Source: Pseudomonas sp. TH41
Lineage (GTDB): Bacteria > Pseudomonadota > Gammaproteobacteria > Pseudomonadales > Pseudomonadaceae
Reading direction: 5' to 3'
Length of the DNA stretch: 64,000 bases
Assembly (NCBI RefSeq): GCF_016650695.1
Contig: NZ_JAEKFH010000007.1
Coordinates: 248,001 to 312,000, forward strand
The notes beneath the pieces are model-generated. The model searched no databases, had not been told where the DNA came from, and saw only the letters and a program-made list of their open reading frames with translations. Made by a program: the position numbers and the translations under genes. Positions 1-7,653 of this stretch are shown piece after piece. Position 1 is the first letter of the stretch; each line of letters starts with the position of its first letter.

Positions 1-1
1 T

Positions 2-592
2 CCGTTGATCGGTTACAGCGACTACCGCTGGCACTTCCTCGGTTCGGAAATCGACCCGACAGCCGTGGCCGCCGCCAAAGCCATCGTGCAGTCCAACGGG
101 TTGAACAAAGCCATCCAGTTGCGCCAGCAAAGCAATCCCAAGCACATCTTGCTGGGCCTGCTCGAACCCGGTGAACGCTTTGACCTGACCATGTGCAACC
201 CACCGTTCCACGCCTCGATGGACGAAGCGACCAAGGGCAGCGAGCGTAAATGGCGTGCACTGGGCCGCGCCGACCCGAAACGTAAACTGCCGGTGCTGAA
301 CTTTGGCGGTCAATCGGCCGAACTATGGTGTGAAGGTGGCGAAGCACGTTTTGTGACGCAACTGATCGCCGAGAGCGCGCATTTTCAACATAAAGTGCTC
401 TGGTTCAGCACCTTGGTGTCGAAAGCCTCGAACCTGCCGGCGATCCAGACCGCGCTGAAAAAAGCCGGCGTGTTGGAAAGCCAGGTCGTGGAAATGTCCC
501 AGGGGCAGAAGCAAAGCCGCTTCGTCGCCTGGACTTTCCAGACCAAGTCCGAGCAGCAGGTCTGGCGTGAACGCTGGGTGAAAAAAAGCTGA
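2..592 (+). CDS. rlmF: 23S rRNA (adenine-1618-N6)-methyltransferase RlmF, 5'-truncated
   Basis: This is the C-terminal part (about 196 residues) of an SAM-dependent N6-adenine methyltransferase that methylates A1618 of 23S rRNA. The reading frame is open at the window edge, so the start lies outside. Visible motifs are the SAM-site strand GSEIDP, followed about 47 residues later by NPPFHAS, the NPPF/Y catalytic motif of N6-adenine methyltransferases. The downstream FGGQSAELWCEGGE and LWFSTLVSK stretches are typical of the RlmF/YbiN family. It ends in TGA just before a REP doublet and reads towards the HU gene on the opposite strand. The family call is secure; the missing N-terminus cannot be assessed. 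Confidence 0.9.
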   Translation, partial: PLIGYSDYRWHFLGSEIDPTAVAAAKAIVQSNGLNKAIQLRQQSNPKHILLGLLEPGERFDLTMCNPPFHASMDEATKGSERKWRALGRADPKRKLPVLNFGGQSAELWCEGGEARFVTQLIAESAHFQHKVLWFSTLVSKASNLPAIQTALKKAGVLESQVVEMSQGQKQSRFVAWTFQTKSEQQVWRERWVKKS

Positions 593-615
593 GTAACTGA
601 CCGACGCAGATCAAC

Positions 616-705
616 TGTGGGAGCGGGCTTGCTCGCGAATGCGGTGTGTCAGTCACCATTAAAGTCGACTGACATACCGCATTCGCGAGCAAGCCCGCTC
701 CCACA
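616..705. repeat. REP doublet (GAGCGGGCTTGCTCGCGAA type)
   Basis: Two inverted arms, tgtgggagcgggcttgctcg and its complement, enclose a short loop between the convergent rlmF and HU genes. The doublet has no coding capacity and may act as a 3' mRNA stabiliser or transcription barrier for both genes. Confidence 0.85.
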
Positions 706-740
706 TTGGTTTAGCGGTGTTGAGGGTAAATCACAGACAC

Positions 741-782
741 AAAAAAGCCGTGCCCGGATCACTCCGGAGCACGGCTTTTTTT
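741..782 (-). terminator. Rho-independent terminator of the HU gene
   Basis: An A-tract, a GC-rich stem (AAGCCGTGC...GCACGGCTT) and a T-tract lie 9 bases past the stop codon of the minus-strand HU gene. The A and T flanks on both sides mean it could also work for plus-strand transcripts from rlmF. Confidence 0.85.
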
Positions 783-790
783 ACTGCGTC

Positions 791-1072
791 TTACTTGTTA
801 ACAGCGTCGGTCAGGCCTTTGGCCACAACCAGCTTGATAACTTTCTTGGCAGCGATTTCGATGGCAGCGCCAGTCGAAGGGTTGCGGCCGGTACGGGCAG
901 GACGCTCAGTCACTTTCAGTTTGCCGATACCTGGCAGAGTGATTTCGCCGCCGTTTTCCAGCTGATCGGCAACGATTTGGCCCAGTTGGTCCAGAGCGTT
1001 ACGCGCGGTGGTTTTTGGCGCGTCGATAGCTTCAGCGATGTCAGCGATCAGTTGGTCTTTAGTAAGAGCCAT
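791..1072 (-). CDS. HU-family nucleoid DNA-binding protein
   Basis: A 93-residue HU-type dimeric histone-like protein that bends DNA and organises the nucleoid. It starts MALTKDQLIADIAEA. The signature GRNPSTGAAIEI matches the DNA-binding arm of HU proteins (GRNPxTG), and the C-terminal strand and helix follow. The ATG at 1072 is chosen over upstream in-frame codons because AAGGAA sits correctly ahead of it and HU proteins are about 90 residues long. It is monocistronic with its own terminator. The gene lies next to yejK (ndpA), another nucleoid gene. In P. putida an HU paralogue named hupN may occupy this position, but I am not sure of the paralogue name. Confidence 0.93.
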   Translation of the reverse strand: MALTKDQLIADIAEAIDAPKTTARNALDQLGQIVADQLENGGEITLPGIGKLKVTERPARTGRNPSTGAAIEIAAKKVIKLVVAKGLTDAVNK

Positions 1073-1466
1073 GTAGTGTTCCTTCCCTATCAAATTCATA
1101 TGGTTTGCAGTGTGCAGTGTCAGCCATCGAGCCCGATCATCTGGATCCGGCACCCTCGGCCAATAACAACGGGATCGGGGTTATAGATACCGAAATCTGG
1201 GTTTGGTTCGACCTGACAAATGCTGAATGCACGCTTAACGCAGTGACTTCGCGTAAGACCGGGCAAAACTAGCACAGAGACGGGGAAATATCCGCCTCTA
1301 GCTACCCATTTGGTCAGCTTTATTGCTCTAAATCGGGAAAAAACTGCATAAGCACCGGTGGTCGGGGGTGAATTGCCCTTCGCACCGCGCCAAAACCAAT
1401 GATTGCGGTACACTTGGCACTTTTTGAGGGAGCACGCCCTCCTCTCTTCAATCAGCCGAGAAGCCC
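1073..1466. other. Divergent intergenic region between HU and yejK
   Basis: These 394 bases contain no convincing gene. They must carry both the HU promoter (minus strand) and the yejK promoter (plus strand). Short open frames here lack a ribosome site and have atypical composition. A TTGGCAC box at 1414 is not followed by a correctly spaced GC, so it is not called a sigma-54 promoter. Confidence 0.5.
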
Positions 1467-2471
1467 ATGCCGATCCGCCATTGCATCGTCCACCTGATCG
1501 ACAAAAAACCCGACGGCACGCCCGCAGTTCTTCACGCCCGCGACTCCGAACTGGCCGAGTCGAGCGCCATCGAGAACATGCTTGCCGACCTCAACGAAAG
1601 TTATAACGCCAAACAAGGCAAGGCCTGGGGTTTCTTCCATGCCGAGTCCGGGGCGCACCCGTTCAGTGGCTGGCTGAAGGAGTATTTCGACGGCGGCAAG
1701 GATTTCACGGCATTTAGCCGAGTGGCGGTGGAACATCTGCAAAAGCTGATGGAGGAGTCGAATCTCTCGGTGGGCGGCCACGTGCTGTTCGCGCATTACC
1801 AGCAAGGCATGACCGATTACCTGGCGATCGCCCTGCTGCACCACAGCGAAGGCGTTGCGGTGACCGAGCAACTGGACGTGACACCGTCGCGACACCTGGA
1901 CTTGGGTCAGTTGCACCTGGCGGCACGGATCAACGTCTCCGAGTGGCAGAACAACAAACAGTCCAAGCAGTACATTTCGTTCATCAAAGGCAAGAACGGG
2001 AAAAAGGTTTCGGAGTATTTCCGCGACTTCATCGGCTGCCAGGAAGGCGTCGACGGCCCCGGCGAAACCCGCACCTTGCTCAAGGCCTTCAGCGACTTCG
2101 TCGAAAGCGAAGACCTGCCGGAAGAGTCTGCCCGCGAGAAAACCAAGACCCTGGTGGATTACGCCAGCAGCCAGGCAAAAATGGGCGAGCCCATGGGCCT
2201 GGAAGAACTCTCCGAGCTGATCGACGAAGAACGCCCGAAAGCGTTCTACGACCATATCCGCAACAAGGATTACGGCCTGTCGCCAGAGATCCCGGCGGAT
2301 AAACGCACCCTGAACCAGTTCCGCCGCTTCACCGGCCGCGCCGAAGGCCTGTCCATCAGCTTCGAAGCGCACCTGCTGGGCTCGAAGATCGAATACGACG
2401 AAGAAGCCGGCACGCTGATCATCAAAGGCCTGCCGACCCAGCTGACCGACCAGCTCAAGCGACGCAACTGA
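1467..2471 (+). CDS. yejK: Nucleoid-associated protein YejK/NdpA
   Basis: A 334-residue protein of the YejK/NdpA family, cytoplasmic and nucleoid-associated; its exact role is poorly understood in the family at large. Family length (about 335) and the start MPIRHCIVHLIDKK agree. Conserved blocks seen include FSRVAVEHLQKLMEESNLSV, the LHLAARINVSEW strand and ISFIKGKNGKKVSEYFRDFIGC. A GAGAAG ribosome site precedes the ATG. It is translationally coupled to the downstream glutaredoxin gene through a TGATG overlap. Its neighbour is an HU gene, which fits a chromosome-structure role. Confidence 0.93.
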   Translation: MPIRHCIVHLIDKKPDGTPAVLHARDSELAESSAIENMLADLNESYNAKQGKAWGFFHAESGAHPFSGWLKEYFDGGKDFTAFSRVAVEHLQKLMEESNLSVGGHVLFAHYQQGMTDYLAIALLHHSEGVAVTEQLDVTPSRHLDLGQLHLAARINVSEWQNNKQSKQYISFIKGKNGKKVSEYFRDFIGCQEGVDGPGETRTLLKAFSDFVESEDLPEESAREKTKTLVDYASSQAKMGEPMGLEELSELIDEERPKAFYDHIRNKDYGLSPEIPADKRTLNQFRRFTGRAEGLSISFEAHLLGSKIEYDEEAGTLIIKGLPTQLTDQLKRRN

Positions 2472-2821
2472 TGCTGGGCGGCGTACTGAAGAAATTCCTG
2501 CTGATCCTGCTGGTGGTCGTGGTTTACCAGAACTGGGGCAAGATCGAGCGGGTGATCCATCCGGCGCAGGTGGTGTCGGAGCAGACCCAGGCCAAGGCCA
2601 ATGTCGTGCTCTATGCCACCGACTGGTGCGGCTACTGCAAGTTGACCCGACGCTTTCTCGATCAGAAAGGTATTCCGTACAAGGAATTCGATATCGAAAA
2701 AGATGCTGAAGCGCGCAAAGCCTATGAGGCATTGGGTGGCGGCGGGATTCCAATCATCGATGTCAACGGGACGTTGATTCGCGGGTATGACCCGGATGCA
2801 ATTCTCGCCGCACTGAAATAA
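2471..2821 (+). CDS. Membrane-anchored glutaredoxin-like protein
   Basis: A 116-residue protein with an uncleaved hydrophobic segment at about residues 8-19 (KKFLLILLVVVVY) followed by a glutaredoxin domain. The active site is C53-G-Y-C56 within DWCGYC, and the cis-Pro loop is GGGIPIIDV. It probably reduces disulfides or glutathione adducts. Because the N-terminal segment is followed directly by the thiol domain, topology is uncertain: the domain could face the periplasm or the cytoplasm. Its ATG overlaps the TGA of yejK by one base, so the two genes are co-translated. It ends just before a REP doublet. Confidence 0.85.
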   Translation: MLGGVLKKFLLILLVVVVYQNWGKIERVIHPAQVVSEQTQAKANVVLYATDWCGYCKLTRRFLDQKGIPYKEFDIEKDAEARKAYEALGGGGIPIIDVNGTLIRGYDPDAILAALK

Positions 2822-2822
2822 T

Positions 2823-2905
2823 TGTAGGAGCGAGCTTGCTCGCGATGGATTGTCAGTTGACATCAAAGTGCCTGACACGCCTTCGCGAGCAAGCTCGCTC
2901 CTACA
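2823..2905. repeat. REP doublet (GAGCGAGCTTGCTCGCGA type)
   Basis: Inverted arms tgtaggagcgagcttgctcg and complement surround a short loop (about 40 bases). It sits between the convergent glutaredoxin and GST genes. Confidence 0.85.
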
Positions 2906-2911
2906 TTGATT

Positions 2912-3847
2912 TCAGCGTTTTTCGATGCAGAATCCCAACCGCGGAAAGTGCACATGCACCACGCCGCCACGTTCGTCTTCACGACGCAGAATCAACTCTT
3001 CGCGGCCCGCAAACAGCAACTCACCCACCACCGGGTCGACGCCATAGTCAGTGGCCGCGATGAAAACCTGTTGGCCCAGCTCAAACCCATTCGGTTCGTC
3101 AAACTGCTCATCCGGCAAGGCAGCCGGCGTGGCAATGCGCGCCACCTCCAGCGCCTCTTCGGAAGTCATCTCGCTGGACGCGCCATGACCGAAGCCCATC
3201 ACCCGAGCGAACCATGCCGAAACCGCCGGATAGGCATCGACCAGCGGTGAAGTCACAGGCGTCGCTTTGAGGAACCACATGGGATGGGCCAGGGCAAAGT
3301 CGGCAATCGACGGCTCGCCGAACAGGAAATCGCCTTGTTCGCGTTCAAGCTGCTGCTCCAGACGCGCCATGAGGGTCGGCCACTGATGCCGAGCCTGCTC
3401 AGCCGATAACCGTGTGGCGCTGCCACCGCTGAACAATCCCGCGCGATCGGCAACAAACGCCTTGATCGCTTCCGGCGATAAATGGCCGAAACGCACCGCG
3501 ATCGATTCCGGTTGAAACACCAGGCTGACCGCGTGCTGAAACACCACCGAATCCGCCCAGGCGGCGAAGGTCGCGGCGATCATTTCCTGACCTTCCGGGA
3601 AGAACGCCGGCAAGGCTTTCTCTTGCTCCAGACGACGAGCGATCAGCGAAGTGTCGCAGTAGATATCCGCGCCAATCTGCAACACCGGCGTCTTGCGGTA
3701 GCCCCCCGTCAATGCGGTCAGATCGGGTTTTGGCATCACGGGCGAGATCTTCACCGAGCGCCAGGACAACCCTTTGAAACCCAGGAGCAAGCGGGCCTTT
3801 TCAGCGAAAGGGGACGTCGGGTAATGATGAAGAATCAACTCTGACAT
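2912..3847 (-). CDS. Glutathione S-transferase family protein
   Basis: A 311-residue cytoplasmic protein with an N-terminal thioredoxin-like GST domain (ELILHHYPTSPFAEKARLLLGFKG, then the GSH-binding turn KTPVLQIGADIYCDTSLIARRLE) and an all-helical C-terminal domain. An extra C-terminal region of about 85 residues extends beyond usual GST length (200-230). It resembles a larger bacterial GST subgroup. The ATG at 3847 is preferred because the GST fold begins there and GGAG lies upstream. Substrate unknown. The gene is alone on its strand between two REP doublets. Confidence 0.85.
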   Translation of the reverse strand: MSELILHHYPTSPFAEKARLLLGFKGLSWRSVKISPVMPKPDLTALTGGYRKTPVLQIGADIYCDTSLIARRLEQEKALPAFFPEGQEMIAATFAAWADSVVFQHAVSLVFQPESIAVRFGHLSPEAIKAFVADRAGLFSGGSATRLSAEQARHQWPTLMARLEQQLEREQGDFLFGEPSIADFALAHPMWFLKATPVTSPLVDAYPAVSAWFARVMGFGHGASSEMTSEEALEVARIATPAALPDEQFDEPNGFELGQQVFIAATDYGVDPVVGELLFAGREELILRREDERGGVVHVHFPRLGFCIEKR

Positions 3848-3910
3848 GCTCGGCTCCGCCGCAGGAATAGGAGCTTTCAGCTTAACGCGCAATCCATGGC
3901 CAGCCTACCC

Positions 3911-3940
3911 ATCTGCCTGATGGGAGCCTATCAGGCAGAT
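3911..3940. other. Perfect 11-bp inverted repeat (hairpin)
   Basis: ATCTGCCTGAT and its exact complement are separated by 8 bases, between the GST start and the 3' end of the GIY-YIG gene. There is no T-tract on either strand, so it is not a classical terminator. It may be an mRNA hairpin or an operator for the GST gene. Confidence 0.45.
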
Positions 3941-3948
3941 TGATAACC

Positions 3949-4048
3949 TGTAGGAGCTGGCTTGCCAGCGAAAGACGTTAACGATGACGGGATCATACTG
4001 GATTGACGCAGAGTTCTTGAGTCCATCGCTGGCAAGCCAGCGCCTACA
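3949..4048. repeat. REP doublet, variant arms (GAGCTGGCTTGCCAGCGA)
   Basis: The arms differ from the common type (TGGCTTGCCAGCG core). The inner 55 bases are similar, in reverse orientation, to the loops of the doublets at 7050 and 14177. Its last bases contain the stop codon of the GIY-YIG gene on the minus strand. Confidence 0.8.
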
Positions 4049-4352
4049 GCGGTATGCGTGCAGCACTCGCTACCAAACATTCCTTGGCGCTTTTCTTGAG
4101 TTTTTTGATCAGTCGCTCCTGACGTAGCGCTTCGCTTTTGTCGCGGCATGCTTCGGTGTAAACCAGGGCGACTGCCGGGCTGGACAGAAAGAAGCGTGCG
4201 CCCTTGCCGCTCTGGTGAGTGGCGAAGCGGCGCAACGGATCGTCGCTGATCCCGCAGTAGAGCGAGCCATTGGCCGCACGAACGAGGTAGACGAACCAGG
4301 GTTTGATGACTGGCGCGTCGGTGTCGGCAGGCATTTCGCTGAGGGTGCTCAC
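4044..4352 (-). CDS. GIY-YIG domain protein (YhbQ/UPF0213 type)
   Basis: A small protein of about 102 residues with the single-domain GIY-YIG nuclease fold: WFVYLVRAANGSLYCGISDDPLRRFATH matches the beta-strand and catalytic Arg region, and EALRQERLIKKLKK gives the terminal helix with the metal-binding Glu. The function of this family in bacteria is not established; a DNA-processing role is inferred from the fold. The start is uncertain: GTG at 4352 or ATG at 4334, neither with a strong ribosome site. The TAG stop lies inside the neighbouring REP doublet. Confidence 0.82.
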   Translation of the reverse strand: MSTLSEMPADTDAPVIKPWFVYLVRAANGSLYCGISDDPLRRFATHQSGKGARFFLSSPAVALVYTEACRDKSEALRQERLIKKLKKSAKECLVASAARIPL

Positions 4353-4392
4353 GTAACGATCAAGGCTTGAAAGGAAACAAGCCGCGATCTTA

Positions 4393-4863
4393 TCAGCGAC
4401 TGGCCTGAAATGCCTTCAGCCCCTTCAAGGCTTGAGCGCGGACGGCGTTTCTCACCAGCGGCGTCCAGCCCAACAGTAGACCTTTGACCCCCAATGCCTG
4501 TCGAGACCACGCCCACAAATCGAAGCTGTCGTGATGTTCGCAAATCTTGCCATCGCGAAACACGAAGCGTGCCTGAATGTCGTTGACCACGGTGTTGCCG
4601 GTCTGGCTGAACAGATACGTCGCCACCCAATGGGCGCCGCCCGTGCGCTCATCGCTGCGCACGCTGTCGAACGTCAAGGAAAAATCCTTGGCCCGGGTGG
4701 TGAGCATGCGCCACATGTCGCCAGCCGCTTGACCGCGCAGTTCGCCGAACGCTGGATCACTGAACACCACGTCATCGGTGTAACAGGCACTCATGGCCTC
4801 GGCATCCAGCCGCTGGAAAGCTTGATAGAACTGGGTGATCAAGGCGCTGTGGGCATCGCTCAT
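4393..4863 (-). CDS. Nuclear transport factor 2-like (SnoaL-fold) protein
   Basis: A 156-residue cytoplasmic protein of the NTF2/SnoaL cone fold. Typical features are the first helix ITQFYQAFQRLDAEAMSACYTDDVVFSDPAFGELRG and the paired strands HWVATYLFSQTGNTVVNDIQARFVFRDGKICEHHDSFDLW. Such proteins act as small enzymes or ligand binders; no substrate can be named. The ATG at 4863 (MSDAHS) is chosen over the upstream in-frame start because a GGGGAAC ribosome site precedes it and the fold starts there. It lies on the same strand as the GIY-YIG gene but 40 bases apart. Confidence 0.8.
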   Translation of the reverse strand: MSDAHSALITQFYQAFQRLDAEAMSACYTDDVVFSDPAFGELRGQAAGDMWRMLTTRAKDFSLTFDSVRSDERTGGAHWVATYLFSQTGNTVVNDIQARFVFRDGKICEHHDSFDLWAWSRQALGVKGLLLGWTPLVRNAVRAQALKGLKAFQASR

Positions 4864-4976
4864 GGGCAGGTTCCCCGGGTTGGAAAATGGGCGTCGAAAG
4901 ATTGCCTGCACGATAGTCAACAAATGCGCGAAGCACTATTGGCATTCGTGAGCCGAATACCGACAGTACGCGGTTG

Positions 4977-6284
4977 TCAGACTTTCTCGCTTTCGACCTG
5001 CACGTACAACGAACGCCCGGCACCGAGGCCGGCGAGGATCGCACCGAGACCGATAACGCCAAAGATCCAGCCCAGCGCCGTCCAGCCGCCGGTCCAGTCA
5101 TGGACGATACCGACCGCGAACGGCCCCATGGACGCCAGGGTGTAGCCGAAGCCCTGAGCCATGCTCGACAGGTTCGCGGCAACATGCGAATCCCGCGAGC
5201 GCAGCACGATCAGGGTCAATGCCAGGCTGAACGTAGCGCCCTGCCCCAGACCCAGCAGGATGGCCCAGCCCCACAAGCCTTCGATCGGGGCATACAGGCA
5301 GCCGAACAAACCGCCCAGGGTCAGCACCATGACAATCACAATCGCCAGGCGTTGATCCTTGCCGCGAGTCGCCAGCCACGGCGCAGCCAGCGAGCTGGCC
5401 AGCTGAATGATCACCGAGCCCGACAGCACCAGACCGGCCTGGGTCGGGGTCAGGCCGCGGCCGATCAGGATCGACGGCAACCAGCCAAATACGATGTACG
5501 CCAGGGACGATTGCAGGCCCATGTACAAGGTCACTTGCCAGGCCAGCGGGTCACGCAGCAGTCCTCGGACGCGGTAGGCAACGTGATGTGCGCCGTGTTT
5601 CTGCCCGACTTGTGGCAACCAGAAAATCGCCGCCACCAATGCCGGAACAACCCAGATGCCCAGGCCCAGGGCCCAGCTCTTGTCGAAGTGTTCGCTCAAC
5701 GGCACGGTCGCGCCCGCAGCCATCGCCGCGCCCATGCACAGGGCCATCGTGTAGACGCCGGTCATGGTGCCGGCCTGTTTCGGGAAGTCACGCTTGACGA
5801 TGCCGGGCAGCAACACGCCGATCACACCGATGCTGGCGCCGGCCAGTACACTGCCGGCAAACAGGCCGATCTCGCCGAAAGAACTGCGCAGGATGATCCC
5901 GCCAGCCAGCATCAGCAGGATTCCCAATACCACCCGCTCGGCGCCAAAACGTCGTGCCAGGATCGGCGCCAACGGGGCAAACAAGCCCAGGCAAAGCACC
6001 GGCAAGGTCGTCAGCAAACCCGCCTGGGCCGCCGACAAGCCGAGGGTTTTCGAGACTTCGCTGAGCATCGGCGCCATGCTCGACAAGGCCGGGCGCAGGT
6101 TCAACGCCACCAGAATCAGGCCGAGCAACAACAACCACCGCCGCTGCAGGACCGGATGACTGTGCTGGACCGCTTCGTCATCGGCCTCGGCGTCGATCAG
6201 CAGCTCTTCGAGCTCTGCCGTGCGTTTGGGTTGCGTGATGCTGCTGTTGTCGCTGGACATGGAATTCTCGGTTTCAAGGTTCAT
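4977..6284 (-). CDS. MFS transporter, CynX/NimT family
   Basis: A 435-residue inner-membrane major facilitator with about 12 hydrophobic segments after a polar 45-residue N-terminus. The first helix WLLLLGLILVALNLRPALSS carries the LRP motif typical of the CynX/NimT (cyanate/2-nitroimidazole-type) subfamily. The central loop and the second six-helix half starting near HHVAYRVRGLLRDPLAWQ are clear. The gene overlaps the 3' end of the GntR gene by 11 bases when read from ATG 6284. An alternative ATG at 6260 also has a purine-rich leader. Being co-transcribed with a GntR regulator suggests ligand-inducible import or export; the substrate is unknown. Confidence 0.88.
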   Translation of the reverse strand: MNLETENSMSSDNSSITQPKRTAELEELLIDAEADDEAVQHSHPVLQRRWLLLLGLILVALNLRPALSSMAPMLSEVSKTLGLSAAQAGLLTTLPVLCLGLFAPLAPILARRFGAERVVLGILLMLAGGIILRSSFGEIGLFAGSVLAGASIGVIGVLLPGIVKRDFPKQAGTMTGVYTMALCMGAAMAAGATVPLSEHFDKSWALGLGIWVVPALVAAIFWLPQVGQKHGAHHVAYRVRGLLRDPLAWQVTLYMGLQSSLAYIVFGWLPSILIGRGLTPTQAGLVLSGSVIIQLASSLAAPWLATRGKDQRLAIVIVMVLTLGGLFGCLYAPIEGLWGWAILLGLGQGATFSLALTLIVLRSRDSHVAANLSSMAQGFGYTLASMGPFAVGIVHDWTGGWTALGWIFGVIGLGAILAGLGAGRSLYVQVESEKV

Positions 6285-6933
6285 TGATCAACTGCCTCGA
6301 CAAGGCTTTCGCCCGTTCCGGGTCGCGTTGCTCGACGGCATCCAGAAGTTCGATGTGCAGATCGAACACTTCCTGGCGTCGGGGGGAAATGTTCAGGGTC
6401 TGGCGCAGGTGTGCGCCGACGATGCTGGAGAAATAGCGATACAACTCGCTGAGTGCCGGGTTGTGCGCAGCGTCCACCAGGCGACGGTGGAACACCAGGT
6501 CGCAGGCGATGTAGCTGTCGAGATCGCCATGGTAATGACTGCCGCTGACACCGAGCGCTTCGCGCAACGCCACGAGGTCTTCATCGGTACGGCGCAATGC
6601 CGCGAGGCCAATGGCTTCGACTTCCAGAATGTGCCGAGTCTCCCGGGCCTGCTCGTGGGAGCAGCGCGACAACGCCTTCATCGTATCCAGCGGATCGACC
6701 ACCGCCCGCAGGTAACTGCCGTCGCCCTGACGGATTTCAATCAATCCGGAAAACGCCAACACGCGCATGGCTTCACGCACCGTGTTGCGGCTGATGCCGA
6801 GCTCTGCAGACAGCTCGGGCTCGGTGGGCAGGCGCTGGCCGATGGTCCAGATTCCTTGGGTAATGCGCAGACGCAATTGTTCCAGGGCCTGGTCGACCAA
6901 GGAACGCTTAATCAATGGAGACATTTCTGACAT
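6274..6933 (-). CDS. GntR/FadR-subfamily transcriptional regulator
   Basis: A 219-residue regulator. The N-terminal winged helix-turn-helix spans about residues 10-75, with GQRLPTEPELSAELGISRNTVREAMRVL as the recognition region. A C-terminal all-helical FCD ligand-binding domain (ETRHILEVEAIGLAALR, DLVFHRRLVDAAHN with the metal-binding His/Asp set) follows. The ATG at 6933 has AAGGG upstream at good spacing. It overlaps the MFS gene it probably controls. A 7-bp inverted repeat lies 13 bases upstream of the start and is the likely operator, implying autoregulation. The effector is unknown. Confidence 0.9.
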   Translation of the reverse strand: MSEMSPLIKRSLVDQALEQLRLRITQGIWTIGQRLPTEPELSAELGISRNTVREAMRVLAFSGLIEIRQGDGSYLRAVVDPLDTMKALSRCSHEQARETRHILEVEAIGLAALRRTDEDLVALREALGVSGSHYHGDLDSYIACDLVFHRRLVDAAHNPALSELYRYFSSIVGAHLRQTLNISPRRQEVFDLHIELLDAVEQRDPERAKALSRQLINEP

Positions 6934-6945
6934 GGGAATCGCCCT

Positions 6946-6966
6946 TTCATCCAATCATAGGATGAA
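6946..6966. promoter_or_regulatory. Candidate operator for the GntR regulator
   Basis: TTCATCC-N7-GGATGAA is a perfect 7-bp inverted repeat directly upstream of the gntR start. Its position suits autorepression by a dimeric FCD-type GntR protein; binding is inferred. Confidence 0.5.
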
Positions 6967-7049
6967 TTTTCTGACATGTTAGTCAGCTTCGTCCGAGAGG
7001 ACAACCTTCTCGGGCTGGGCGGTCAAAATCAGAGGAGATTTGTGCTCAC

Positions 7050-7149
7050 TGTAGGAGCGAGCTTGCTCGCGATGGACTTCAGAACACCGCGTTTACCCAG
7101 GTAACACGCGTTTTCGTTAACGTCCATCGCGAGCAAGCTCGCTCCTACA
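7050..7149. repeat. REP doublet with long conserved loop
   Basis: The common GAGCGAGCTTGCTCGCGA arms flank a roughly 60-base inner segment that is similar to the inner segment of the doublet at 14177 (shared gatggactt...cgttaacgtccatc framework). Confidence 0.85.
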
Positions 7150-7160
7150 GTTCACAGGCG

Positions 7161-7203
7161 AAAAAAAAGGCCCTTCACGGATGACCGTGAAGGACCTTTT
7201 TTG
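7161..7203 (-). terminator. Rho-independent terminator of grxD
   Basis: A stem AGGCCCTTCACGG / CCGTGAAGGACCT (one mismatch) is flanked by A8 and T6. It lies 11 bases beyond the grxD stop codon on the minus strand. Confidence 0.85.
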
Positions 7204-7214
7204 ATGCCCGGTTC

Positions 7215-7556
7215 TCAGGCTTCGGTCTTGGCTGCTGCGGCTTTTTCAGCAGCGGCTTTGATCGTGGCCTGCAACGAACCGTCGGCGGCCATTTCAGTCA
7301 TGATGTCGCTACCGCCGATCAACTCTCCACCGACCCACAATTGCGGGAAGGTTGGCCAGTTGGCGTACTTTGGCAGATTGGCGCGGATTTCCGGGTTCTG
7401 CAGGATGTCCACGTACGCAAACTTTTCACCACACGCCATCACGGCCTGCGCGGCTTTCGCGGAGAAGCCACACTGCGGGGCGTTCGGTGAGCCTTTCATG
7501 TAAAGCAGAATGGTGTTGTTAGCAATCTGCTCTTTAATCGTTTCGATGATATCCAT
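7215..7556 (-). CDS. grxD: Monothiol glutaredoxin GrxD
   Basis: A 113-residue cytoplasmic CGFS-type monothiol glutaredoxin that, with glutathione, carries [2Fe-2S] clusters and helps deliver them to target proteins. The motif Cys29-Gly-Phe-Ser follows KGSPNAPQ; the GSH-binding WPTFPQLWV and GGSDI segments are present. An Ala/Lys-rich tail of about 15 residues ends the protein. GAGGTGCTCC lies before the ATG. It is monocistronic with a strong terminator. Confidence 0.95.
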   Translation of the reverse strand: MDIIETIKEQIANNTILLYMKGSPNAPQCGFSAKAAQAVMACGEKFAYVDILQNPEIRANLPKYANWPTFPQLWVGGELIGGSDIMTEMAADGSLQATIKAAAEKAAAAKTEA

Positions 7557-7653
7557 GGAGCACCTCGGCTGAACTTTCCGACTCAGAGGTCGGCACGGTG
7601 GCGCATTGTAACGGAAACCCGAGCGCCATGCTCGGTCTCCCCGACAGACTCGA

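Noticed and set aside
1120..1413. A 97-codon minus-strand frame in the HU-yejK gap
   Set aside because: No ribosome site, unusual Trp/Arg/Gly content and no recognisable similarity.
1411..1430. TTGGCAC box upstream of yejK as a sigma-54 promoter
   Set aside because: The base pair 10 bases after GG is GG, not GC; the -12 element is missing.
4974..6287. A 437-codon plus-strand frame, extremely rich in Gln, Arg and Asp
   Set aside because: Antisense shadow of the MFS transporter; composition is not that of a real protein.
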